From NCBI RefSeq assembly GCF_947492555.1, contig NZ_CANLNE010000001.1, positions 620,001 to 684,000 on the forward strand: a DNA stretch of 64,000 bases. The letters run 5' to 3'. The notes beneath the pieces were generated by a model, which was not told the origin of the DNA, did not search any database, and saw only the letters and a program-made list of their open reading frames with translations. Below are positions 17,067-25,248 of this stretch, one piece after another. Numbering within the stretch: position 1 is the stretch's first letter; every line of letters begins with the position of its first letter. Both the position numbers and the translations under genes were made by a program. Origin of the DNA: an uncultured Roseobacter sp. (GTDB lineage: Bacteria; Pseudomonadota; Alphaproteobacteria; Rhodobacterales; Rhodobacteraceae).

Positions 17067-17962
17067 CGACGCTCACCTTCTTCGGACCGCAGCCCCTGAT
17101 CGGAACGCAGGTAGTTGAAGAATTCGCTGTCCGGTGACAGAACCATCGTCGAGTTGGTCCCCCGCAAAGACCGCTCATAGGCCGTCAGCGACCGGTAGAA
17201 TTCAAAGAACTCCGGATCCGCGCCAAAGGCCTGCGCAAAGATCGCGTTGCGCTCCGCATCGGCCTGACCACGGATGATGTCCGCTTCCCGCGTCGCGTCC
17301 GAAGTCAACTCGACCACCGTCCTGTCGGCCAAGGCACGCACCCGCTGGGCGGCTTCCTCACCGCGCGCGATCTCGTCGGCAGCTTCACGTTCCCGCTCCG
17401 CCCGCATCCGCGCAAAGGTCGCATCGAGGTTCTGCTCGGGCAGGTTGGTCTGTTTCAGACGCACGTCCACCACTTCCAGCCCCAGCGGCAGGGCGCGCAG
17501 ACGCGCCTGCTCGGTAATCCGCGCCATAAGTTCCGCCCGGTCCGCAGAGAGGATCGTGTTGGATGTTACCCCGTCCGAGCCGAGAACTGCCCGGATCGTC
17601 GGGTTCAGGATCCCCTCGAGGCGATCCTCCGCGGCACGCATGCCACCGACGCCAACCGCTTGCCGGAACTGGGTCACATCCGCGATCCGGTAGCGGGCGA
17701 AAGCATCGACAACCAGACGCCGGTCATCCGACGGTGTCACCTCGGTTACTTCGGTATCAAGCGAAAGGATCCGGTCGTCATAGCGCACGACCTCCTGGAT
17801 CAGCGGAATTTTGAACGCCAGACCAGGGTCTTCCTTGACAGATTTGATCTGTCCGAACTGCAAAACCAGCGCTTTTTCACGCTCGTCCACAATGAAGACA
17901 GAACTCAGAACGCCGATGATGGCGATCACAACGATCGGAATGAGAAAATTGCCAGCGCGCAT
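17063..17962 (-). CDS. hflC: Protease modulator HflC (SPFH/band-7)
   Basis: 299 residues with one N-terminal transmembrane helix (FLIPIVVIAIIGVLSSVFIV) and an SPFH domain, then a long charged helical region (EREREAADEIARGEEAAQ) typical of HflC. With HflK it forms a large membrane assembly that encloses and modulates FtsH. Its start overlaps the hflK stop by one base. Confidence 0.95.
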   Translation of the reverse strand: MRAGNFLIPIVVIAIIGVLSSVFIVDEREKALVLQFGQIKSVKEDPGLAFKIPLIQEVVRYDDRILSLDTEVTEVTPSDDRRLVVDAFARYRIADVTQFRQAVGVGGMRAAEDRLEGILNPTIRAVLGSDGVTSNTILSADRAELMARITEQARLRALPLGLEVVDVRLKQTNLPEQNLDATFARMRAEREREAADEIARGEEAAQRVRALADRTVVELTSDATREADIIRGQADAERNAIFAQAFGADPEFFEFYRSLTAYERSLRGTNSTMVLSPDSEFFNYLRSDQGLRSEEGERR

Positions 17963-19116
17963 CAGTTGGTTCCTCCCGCAGCAGCGCCACGGCGCAGTTC
18001 ATTCAAAGGCAGATAGGGAACGACACCCTGCCCGCCGTTGCCACCCAGATCACTTTCAAGAATGATCTTGTCAACGTCGCCAAAGACACGCTCCATCGTC
18101 TCCAGATAGAGCCGCTTGCGCGTCACTTCAGGGGCCTTGGCGTATTCTTCGAGCACGGAGGTGAAACGTGCCGCCTCACCCTGCGCTTCATTGACCTGCT
18201 GGGCGCGGTAGGCTTCTGCCTGCTCCAGCTGGCTGGCGGCTTCACCACGCGCGCCCGCTGTCACCCGGTTGGCGTAGGCATCCGCCTGTCGTTCCAGACG
18301 GTCGCGTTCCTGCTCTGCCGCCTGCACTTCGCGGAAGCTGTCGATCACCTCGCGTGGCGGGTCCGCCTTGTCGAGGTTGAGACGCACGATGTTCACGCCG
18401 CTGTCATAGGCATCGAGCGTGCCCTGAATGAGCTGCTCCGCCTCATCCGCAATGACCTGACGGTCCCGGTTGAGGATCGGCGCCAGTTGGTTGCGTGCAA
18501 TCACCTCGCGCATCGCCGATTCAGACACGGCGCTGATGGTTTCGCGCGCCTCGGCAAGATTAAAGAGATACTTCGCGGGATCATTGATGTTCCAGACCAC
18601 CTGGAAATCGATGTCGATGATGTTTTCATCGGTGGTCAGCATCAGGCCGCTGTTCACGCGAGACCCGATATCTTCTGTCTGTTCTCGCGTCACCGGCAGG
18701 ACCTCCGCCGTGACCAGCGGCCATGGAGCAAAGTTCAGACCGGGGTTGCCCGTGGCGTAATACTCACCCAGAAAGAGCTCAACCGACTGCTCTTCCGGTG
18801 CCACGGTGTAGAAGCTGGCAAGGCCCCAGGCGACCACTGCGCCGACCACGACCAGACCAATGGTGCCGCGCGTAAATGCCGGACCACCGCCACCGCCCGT
18901 GCCCCCATTGCCGGTGCCGCCACCTTTACCGCCCATCAGGACGCGCAGACGCTCCTGGCCCTTTTTCACCAGCTCGTCGATTTCCGGGATTTGTGGCCCC
19001 TCACCGCCCGGCCCACGCGGACCGCCGCCGTTGTTGCCGCGGTTTCCACCGCGCGGCCTGTCATCATCAGAGTTTCCACCGCCGCCCCCCCAGGGGCCGC
19101 CATTATTCCCAGCCAT
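17962..19116 (-). CDS. hflK: FtsH protease activity modulator HflK
   Basis: 384 residues. The first 75 or so are a Gly/Asn/Pro-rich low-complexity cytoplasmic tail interrupted by PEIDELVKKGQERLRVLMGG. A membrane helix follows (IGLVVVGAVVAWGLASFYTV), then the SPFH domain with PGLNFAPWP and a coiled-coil segment. Partner of HflC, encoded immediately downstream with a one-base overlap. Confidence 0.95.
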   Translation of the reverse strand: MAGNNGGPWGGGGGNSDDDRPRGGNRGNNGGGPRGPGGEGPQIPEIDELVKKGQERLRVLMGGKGGGTGNGGTGGGGGPAFTRGTIGLVVVGAVVAWGLASFYTVAPEEQSVELFLGEYYATGNPGLNFAPWPLVTAEVLPVTREQTEDIGSRVNSGLMLTTDENIIDIDFQVVWNINDPAKYLFNLAEARETISAVSESAMREVIARNQLAPILNRDRQVIADEAEQLIQGTLDAYDSGVNIVRLNLDKADPPREVIDSFREVQAAEQERDRLERQADAYANRVTAGARGEAASQLEQAEAYRAQQVNEAQGEAARFTSVLEEYAKAPEVTRKRLYLETMERVFGDVDKIILESDLGGNGGQGVVPYLPLNELRRGAAAGGTN

Positions 19117-19191
19117 TCAGTCTCTTTCCCTCCTAAATCGCGTGCAGGTGCGATTAAATTCAAGCCATAGGTACGTAAGAATCCGCGGAAT

Positions 19192-20655
19192 TCAAGCCGT
19201 CCGCACCGGCGTTCGCATCGTAACAATCTCTTCGGACATGGTCGGGTGCACCGCCACTGTCCGGTCGAAATCCTCTTTGGTCGCACCCATTTTAACGGCG
19301 ATGCCCGCCAGTTGGATCATTTCACCCGCGCCGGGTGCGACGATGTGGCAACCGAGCACCTTCCGCGTCTCCTTGGAGACGATCAGTTTCATCAGCACCC
19401 GGTCAGGCCGCCCGGCAAAGGCTGTCTGCATCGGGCGGAATGATGTGCAGTATACCTCAATTGCCTCCTGATCGCGCGCTTCTTCTTCGCTGAGGCCGAC
19501 GGTGCCCATTTCAGGCTGCGTGAAAATAGCCGAGGGGATCAACTCGTGATCGACGGGCGTCGGGTTGCCTTTGAACACCGTCTCGACAAAAGCCATGCCT
19601 TCGCGGATGGCCACGGGCGTCAAGTTGACCCGGTCTGTCACATCGCCAATGGCATAGATCGACGGCACGGCGGTCTGGCTGTAGGCGTCCACCTCGATCT
19701 GGCCGCGACGGCCCAGTTTCACGCCGACCTTTTCAAGTCCCATGTCTTTTGAATTGGGGTCCCGTCCTGTGGCAAAAAGCACCATGTCAAAGACCTTTTC
19801 ACCACCGTTGGTCGACTTGACCCAGATAGGTCCCTTTGCGTCCTTTGCACTTACCTGCATTTCCTCGCGTTGTTTGACATCCGCCCCCATGGCCGCGTCT
19901 GACGCGGTGCCCGCAGCGCTCATCATATGGTCTTCACTTGCGGGCGACATCTCCAGGATGTTTGTCCCGACACGCAAATCAATACCGCGTTCGCGCATGG
20001 ATTCCGCCACCAGACCGCGCGCTTCTTCGTCGAAGCCACGCAGGATCTGCGCACCGCGATAATACTGCGTCACCTCGACGCCAAGCCCGTTCATGATGCC
20101 CGCAAATTCACAAGCGATGTATCCACCGCCCACGATCAACAGGGATTTCGGCAGGTTCTCAAGGTGGAAGATGTCATCCGATACGATACCCAGATGCGCA
20201 TTCGGCGTGTCAGGCCGCACGGGGTGCCCACCGGTGGCAATCAGGATGTGCTTGGCGCTTTTTGTCTCCCCGGTGGAGAGCTTGACCTCATGCGGTCCGG
20301 CCACCGAGGCCCGCGCATCGAAGGTATCGACGCCTGAGCCCTTGAGCAGATTGCGATAGACCTGCTCCAGCCGGTCCAACTCGCCGTTCAGGCGGCTCCG
20401 GAACGATTGCCAGTCAAAGGGTCCCTGCTTGAGGTCCCAGCCATAGGAGGCCGCATCCTCAACCACCCCTGCATATTCACTGGCGAAAACCATCAGCTTC
20501 TTGGGCACGCAACCCCGGATCACGCAGGTACCGCCATAGCGGTCATCTTCTGCCAGGGCGACTTTCGCGCCCGCTTCTCCGGCAGCGACACGTGCGGCGC
20601 GGACGCCCCCCGAACCGCCACCGATCACAAAGAGATCGTAGTCAAAATCGCTCAT
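19192..20655 (-). CDS. gor: Glutathione-disulfide reductase
   Basis: 487 residues. FAD-binding GGGSGGVRAAR, redox-active pair C44/C49 (GGTCVIRGCVPKK), NADPH domain GGGYIACEFAG and the C-terminal catalytic HPTMSEE (His470) are intact. It reduces GSSG with NADPH. The protein is about 35 residues longer than usual because of an Ala/Met/Ser-rich insertion near residues 238-272 (19840-19944) within the NADPH domain. It lies between rpiA and hflK on the same strand. Confidence 0.94.
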   Translation of the reverse strand: MSDFDYDLFVIGGGSGGVRAARVAAGEAGAKVALAEDDRYGGTCVIRGCVPKKLMVFASEYAGVVEDAASYGWDLKQGPFDWQSFRSRLNGELDRLEQVYRNLLKGSGVDTFDARASVAGPHEVKLSTGETKSAKHILIATGGHPVRPDTPNAHLGIVSDDIFHLENLPKSLLIVGGGYIACEFAGIMNGLGVEVTQYYRGAQILRGFDEEARGLVAESMRERGIDLRVGTNILEMSPASEDHMMSAAGTASDAAMGADVKQREEMQVSAKDAKGPIWVKSTNGGEKVFDMVLFATGRDPNSKDMGLEKVGVKLGRRGQIEVDAYSQTAVPSIYAIGDVTDRVNLTPVAIREGMAFVETVFKGNPTPVDHELIPSAIFTQPEMGTVGLSEEEARDQEAIEVYCTSFRPMQTAFAGRPDRVLMKLIVSKETRKVLGCHIVAPGAGEMIQLAGIAVKMGATKEDFDRTVAVHPTMSEEIVTMRTPVRTA

Positions 20656-20753
20656 CGCGGGGGCCTTTCCGGGTCTTTGGGTCTTGGAGGTCTGTATATA
20701 TACTCGCGGCGCAGTATTACCACATTACGTCGCGGTTGGTCTGGCCGCAGCCG

Positions 20754-21542
20754 TCAGTCGGACAGGTCCGCAAAAAGATTGTCGCTCTCCACGAAATCCA
20801 GCTTGCCGGTTTCGACCGTGCCTTCATTGATGTCGCGCACCTCAACCTTGCCGTCACCATAGCCGATGATCACCCGGTCACAGATGTCGATGAAGAGGCC
20901 ATTTTCAACCACGCCCGGCATCTGGTTGAGCACCAAGGCCAGTTGTCGCGCATTGCCGATCCGTTTCACGTGAAGATCAATGATGTGATTGCCTTCGTCG
21001 GTGAGAAAAGGCACCTGACCGTTCATGCGCAACGTGCTTTCACGGCCCAGCACATCCATCGACACCAGTGTTTCCTCCACCAGCGCCTGGGTGGTCTGCC
21101 AGCCGAACGGGATGACTTCGATGGGCAGGGGGAACGCGCCCAGCGTCTCCACTTCCTTGCCCGCATCCGCGATGACCACCATCTGGTCAGAGGCCGTGGC
21201 CACGATCTTTTCCTGCAACAGGGCGCCACCCCCGCCCTTGATCAGGTTCAACTGCCCGTCGAATTCATCCGCGCCGTCGATGGTGATGTCCAGCCATTTG
21301 GCTTCATCGAGAGAGATCACCTCGATGCCCACATCGCGCGCCAGTTCCGCGGTGCGCGTGGATGTCGGCACGCCCTTGATGCGCAGGCCATCGTCTCGCA
21401 CCATTTCGCCAAGGCAACGCACCAGCCAGGCGGCGGTTGATCCGGTACCCAACCCCACGCGCATGCCGGTTTCCACCAATTGTGCGGCGCGCTTTGCCGC
21501 GACAAATTTGGCCTTGTCGATGGGAGAGAGGTCTGAGGACAT
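20754..21542 (-). CDS. rpiA: Ribose-5-phosphate isomerase A
   Basis: 262 residues with the RpiA signatures GLGTGSTAAW (phosphate-binding loop), DGADEFDGQLNLIKGGGGALLQEK (the active-site Asp/Glu/Lys region, given here in part) and a C-terminal GNHIIDLHV. It interconverts ribose 5-phosphate and ribulose 5-phosphate. First gene of the run that includes gor and the hflKC genes; a 98-base gap separates it from gor. Confidence 0.95.
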   Translation of the reverse strand: MSSDLSPIDKAKFVAAKRAAQLVETGMRVGLGTGSTAAWLVRCLGEMVRDDGLRIKGVPTSTRTAELARDVGIEVISLDEAKWLDITIDGADEFDGQLNLIKGGGGALLQEKIVATASDQMVVIADAGKEVETLGAFPLPIEVIPFGWQTTQALVEETLVSMDVLGRESTLRMNGQVPFLTDEGNHIIDLHVKRIGNARQLALVLNQMPGVVENGLFIDICDRVIIGYGDGKVEVRDINEGTVETGKLDFVESDNLFADLSD

Positions 21543-21922
21543 GAGCAGATTCCTTCGCGCTAAGATGTCCGCCTTATAAGAAACAAGCGCGGCGGGCGCG
21601 AGACCTGAATCGGCCTCAACAAGGCGGAAGACGCAATCGGTGTGCCCGCATTACCATTTCCTGGGTCGATTGTATCCAAATTGCGACTTTGTGCGGATGG
21701 ATCACGCTTGAAACGGGTCTTACATCCGCCTATCCTGACCGCGTCGAAACGGAGATTTCATGGCCCGGTAATGTGGGGAGGCAAACGTCCTCCCGATGCA
21801 AGATCAGCACTAGAAGCACGATGCTCGTTCTGCACGGGCGCGCCTGTTGACTTGCGATACCCACCCTATCGAAATCCGCGCCCGGGCAAACCCCGTGGCA
21901 CCGACATGAAGGTCTGAACCCC
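21543..21922. other. 380-base region between rpiA and rsgA without a convincing gene
   Basis: Holds the divergent promoters of rpiA and rsgA. It contains a short hairpin GGGAGG/CCTCCC (about 21776-21796), a TTGACT box at 21847-21852 that resembles a -35 element, and a longer potential pairing GCAAG/CTTGC around 21803-21855. A plus-strand frame at 21642-21917 is open but has no recognisable protein features. A structured leader or small RNA is possible but not identified. Confidence 0.35.
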
Positions 21923-23005
21923 ATGACACGGGACTATTCCGAACTCTTTCCGCTAAACATGAAAGGCGGCACCCCGAAACGTCCACTCTCCACCCGCGAC
22001 AGCCTTGGCTGGCAGCCGTTTTTCGCACAGCAGATCAGTATTGAAGAGCTGACCGAGACACCGCCTGTCCGGGTCATCGAAGTGCACCGCAATGGCCTGC
22101 ACGTTGTGGGCGATGGTGTGGACATGACCCTTCCTCCCCGTCCCGATGTGACGGTGGGCGACTGGCTGCTGTTCGACCAGCAGGCTCCACAGCACAGCCG
22201 TCAGCTGGACCGCAAGAGCCTGATCAAGAGGCGCGCACCCGGCACCGACCGGCACATCCAACTGATCGCTGCCAATATCGATACAGTGTTCATCGTGTCC
22301 TCGTGCAATCAGGATTTCAACATCGCACGGCTGGAACGCTATGTCGCCCTGGCCTTCGAGGCAGAAATTGCGCCGGTCATCATCCTGACCAAGGCCGATC
22401 TCTGTGACGATACGGGCGCTTTTGTCGATGCCGCCCGCGCCATTTCCGAGATGGTGCCCGTTGTGACGTTGGATGCACGTGGCGACGCCCCACGCAAAAA
22501 GCTGGCTCCGTGGTGCAAGCAGGGCAAGACAGTCGCCTTTCTGGGATCCTCCGGCGTCGGGAAATCGACGCTCACCAATGCCCTCTCCGGTACACAACTG
22601 GCCGACACGAACACCATCCGCGAAGACGATGCAAAGGGTCGGCACACCACGACGCGGCGCCAGCTGCATGTGGTGCCCTCCGGCTGTATCGTGCTGGACA
22701 CGCCCGGGATGCGTGAGCTGCAGTTGACGGATGCCGCGTCCGGGATCAACGACGTCTTTGCGGACCTGCATGAACTGTCCCGACACTGCCGTTTCCGGGA
22801 TTGCCAGCATGACACCGAACCCGGATGCGCCGTCCTTCAGACCATCGAGAAGGGCGAGATCGACGCCGCGCGCCTCACCCGGTGGAAGAAACTGCAAGCA
22901 GAAGAGGCGTTCAATTCCTCCACCCTTGCAGAGCGAAAATCGAAGGATAAACAGTTGGGCAAAACCATACGTTCGATCATGAAACACAAGAAAAAACGGG
23001 GCTAA
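21923..23005 (+). CDS. rsgA: Ribosome small-subunit-dependent GTPase RsgA (YjeQ/EngC)
   Basis: 360 residues. An N-terminal OB-like region precedes a circularly permuted GTPase: G4 LTKAD, then G1 GSSGVGKSTLTNAL, then G3 DTPGMREL. A C-terminal zinc motif CRFRDCQHDTEPGC and a basic tail close the protein. RsgA matures the 30S subunit late in assembly. It is transcribed away from rpiA and followed by two strong inverted repeats. Confidence 0.95.
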   Translation: MTRDYSELFPLNMKGGTPKRPLSTRDSLGWQPFFAQQISIEELTETPPVRVIEVHRNGLHVVGDGVDMTLPPRPDVTVGDWLLFDQQAPQHSRQLDRKSLIKRRAPGTDRHIQLIAANIDTVFIVSSCNQDFNIARLERYVALAFEAEIAPVIILTKADLCDDTGAFVDAARAISEMVPVVTLDARGDAPRKKLAPWCKQGKTVAFLGSSGVGKSTLTNALSGTQLADTNTIREDDAKGRHTTTRRQLHVVPSGCIVLDTPGMRELQLTDAASGINDVFADLHELSRHCRFRDCQHDTEPGCAVLQTIEKGEIDAARLTRWKKLQAEEAFNSSTLAERKSKDKQLGKTIRSIMKHKKKRG

Positions 23006-23026
23006 CGTAACATCCATCCGACTCGC

Positions 23027-23133
23027 CTTTGCAAAGCCCTTCGTCAGGCTTTGCAAAGTGATCTGCCCTGAAAACCCACGCCGTCACTCCCGAAAAACAA
23101 TCGGGCGCGCTCAAAAGAAATACGCGCCCGATT
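23027..23133. repeat. Two perfect inverted repeats between rsgA and ada
   Basis: CTTTGCAAAGCC (23027-23038) and GGCTTTGCAAAG (23047-23058) form a 12-bp stem with an eight-base loop. AATCGGGCGCG (23099-23109) and CGCGCCCGATT (23123-23133) form an 11-bp stem. The second probably terminates rsgA transcription or, read on the other strand, lies next to an A/T-rich run. CTTTGCAAAG is itself a palindrome, which would also suit a protein-binding site upstream of ada. Confidence 0.7.
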
Positions 23134-23173
23134 TCCGGCGGACGGCGGTTTTGATCGGTGCTAGACAAGGCGC

Positions 23174-24259
23174 ATGTTCTTTGATCTGCCAAACCACGAC
23201 ACGCTCTACCGGGCGCTTCTCGACCGGGATGACCGATATGACGGGCAGGCTTATGTCTGCGTCGCCACCACGGGCATCTTCTGTCGTCTGACCTGTCCGG
23301 CCCGGAAACCAAAACCGGAGAATTGCGCGTTTCGGGCCACCATCGGCGAATGCATTGAGGCCGGGTTTCGACCCTGCAAGAGATGCCATCCCCTGCAGGC
23401 TGCCGCCCTTGCCGACCCTGCGATTGGTACACTGCTTGCCGCCCTGGATGAACGACCGGATATCCGCTGGTCCGAACAGCACATCACGCAGTTGGGGTTT
23501 GATCTTTCAACTGTGCGGCGCAGCTTCAAGCGCCAGTTCGGCATGACCTTTCTCGAAATGGCGCGGCAAAGGCGCCTGCGGGAAGGGTTTGAGACCCTGT
23601 CGGGCGGCGGCAAGGTGATCACCGCGCAATATGAGGCGGGATTCGAGTCCCCCAGCGCGTTTCGCGCGGCCTTTGGGCGGCTGTTGGGCTGCGCGCCGGG
23701 CAGCCTGACCCGAGGCGGTTTGCTGCAGGCGAGCTGGATTGGCACGCCGCTTGGCGACATGATCGCGGTCAGCTGCAAAACGCATCTGCACCTGCTGGAA
23801 TTCGTGGATCGCAAGGCCCTGCCAAATGAGCTCAAAAAACTTCAGAGACATGCAAAAGAACAGATCGGGATTGGCACGCCACCCGCAACGGAGCAGGCGC
23901 GCGCGGAACTGGACGCCTTCTTTACCGGACGAACAGCAGTGTTCCAAACGCCGCTGGCCTTTCACGGCAGCGCCTTCACGCGACGGGTCTGGGAAGAGCT
24001 TTTGACCATTCCGGCAGGTACCACGCGGAGCTATTCTGACATTGCGCGACGCATTGGAAAACCAACTGCGACACGGGCCGTGGCCCGGGCGAACGGAGCC
24101 AATCAGATTGCCCTGATGATCCCCTGTCACCGGGTCCTTGGCGCCGATGGCGCGCTGACGGGCTACGGGGGCGGGCTTTGGCGCAAACAGCGTCTGATCG
24201 AGATCGAACGACACTTCAAATCAAGCAAAGAGGAAATCGAAACACATGTCTCAGGCTGA
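23174..24259 (+). CDS. ada: Bifunctional DNA repair methyltransferase/transcriptional regulator Ada
   Basis: 361 residues with all three Ada modules. The N-terminal zinc domain has Cys37, 41, 68 and 71 (FCRLTC, PCKRC), where Cys37 should accept methyl groups from phosphotriesters. An AraC-type helix-turn-helix follows (about 85-180). The C-terminal O6-alkylguanine methyltransferase has IPCHRV with Cys318. Methylated Ada usually activates its own promoter. Its 3' end overlaps the next gene by 14 bases, so the two are likely one transcript. Confidence 0.95.
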   Translation: MFFDLPNHDTLYRALLDRDDRYDGQAYVCVATTGIFCRLTCPARKPKPENCAFRATIGECIEAGFRPCKRCHPLQAAALADPAIGTLLAALDERPDIRWSEQHITQLGFDLSTVRRSFKRQFGMTFLEMARQRRLREGFETLSGGGKVITAQYEAGFESPSAFRAAFGRLLGCAPGSLTRGGLLQASWIGTPLGDMIAVSCKTHLHLLEFVDRKALPNELKKLQRHAKEQIGIGTPPATEQARAELDAFFTGRTAVFQTPLAFHGSAFTRRVWEELLTIPAGTTRSYSDIARRIGKPTATRAVARANGANQIALMIPCHRVLGADGALTGYGGGLWRKQRLIEIERHFKSSKEEIETHVSG

Positions 24260-25004
24260 AAAAGCGCGTCTGTTTAAAGGGTTGCACGTCGCCGGGCAAC
24301 CGGTTGTTCTTTACAATATCTGGGATGCGGGCGGGGCCCATGCCCTGGACAAGGCCGGGGCAAAAGCCATCGCGACAGGCAGCTGGTCCGTTGCCGCCGC
24401 CCATGGATACAAAGACGGCGAAGCCATGCCGCTTGACTTCGCGCTGATGATTGTGGAGCGCATCGCCCAGAGCACTGACCTGCCGCTCACTGTTGATTTC
24501 GAAGGCGGCTACGCGGAAGACCCCGACCAGATTGAAAAAAACGTCAGCCGCGTGATTGCAGCAGGGGCTGTCGGGATCAATTTCGAGGACCAGATCGTGA
24601 AGGGGTCGGGCCTTTACACCATTCCCGATCAGGTCGCACGGATCGAGGCGGCACGGAGAGCCGCCGACACCGCTGGTATTCCGCTGTTTGTCAATGCCCG
24701 TACCGATGTGTTCCTCAAGGCGGGACCCGACGGGGTGCACGCCGATCTGATGGATGACGCACTAGCACGACAGGCAGCCTATACCGTGGCAGGCGCCGAC
24801 GGGATTTTTGTTCCCGGACTGACCGACGGCAGTCTGATCCGGACGATCTGCGAAGAGGCCAGTTTGCCTGTGAACGTCATGATGCGCGGGGCGTTCAAAT
24901 CGGTAGAGGACGCCGCCGAGTTCGGCGTCGCCCGCGTCAGCTTTGGGCCCGGTCCATATGCAGCCGCCGTGGAAGATCTCACCGCTCGGTTCAACGCGAT
25001 CTGA
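24246..25004 (+). CDS. Isocitrate lyase/PEP mutase superfamily protein
   Basis: 252 residues, an alpha/beta barrel with family elements ATGSWSVAAAHGY, VDFEGGYAEDP (the metal-ligand region), GINFEDQ and FVNARTDVF. These resemble the carboxyphosphonoenolpyruvate/oxaloacetate-hydrolase-like branch rather than true isocitrate lyase, which would have a KKCGH motif. The reaction is unknown. Start at ATG 24246 lies inside the end of ada, implying co-expression with alkylation repair. Confidence 0.8.
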   Translation: MSQAEKARLFKGLHVAGQPVVLYNIWDAGGAHALDKAGAKAIATGSWSVAAAHGYKDGEAMPLDFALMIVERIAQSTDLPLTVDFEGGYAEDPDQIEKNVSRVIAAGAVGINFEDQIVKGSGLYTIPDQVARIEAARRAADTAGIPLFVNARTDVFLKAGPDGVHADLMDDALARQAAYTVAGADGIFVPGLTDGSLIRTICEEASLPVNVMMRGAFKSVEDAAEFGVARVSFGPGPYAAAVEDLTARFNAI

Positions 25005-25248
25005 ACAAGCAGGGCGGAGGCATCAACTCCGCTCTCATCGAAGCACTTCGGCGAACAGGCGGGCGCAGCGTTTTTCAAGGCTGCGCCTCTGCGATACAGA
25101 CATGCACTGAGCCGCATGCGCGAAACCGCGGTACGAAACCACCTGCGTGGTCGACACCAAATCTGCGGGTGTCACAAGGTACATCTATGGCGGCGCACTG
25201 ACCCTTATCGCGTTGCCTTGAATTGCCTCAGAGTTCTGATATCGAGGC

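Noticed and set aside
21642-21917. Plus-strand frame of 91 codons upstream of rsgA.
   Set aside because: It is basic and proline-rich, has no ribosome site or recognisable domain, and lies in a promoter region; kept only as unexplained sequence.
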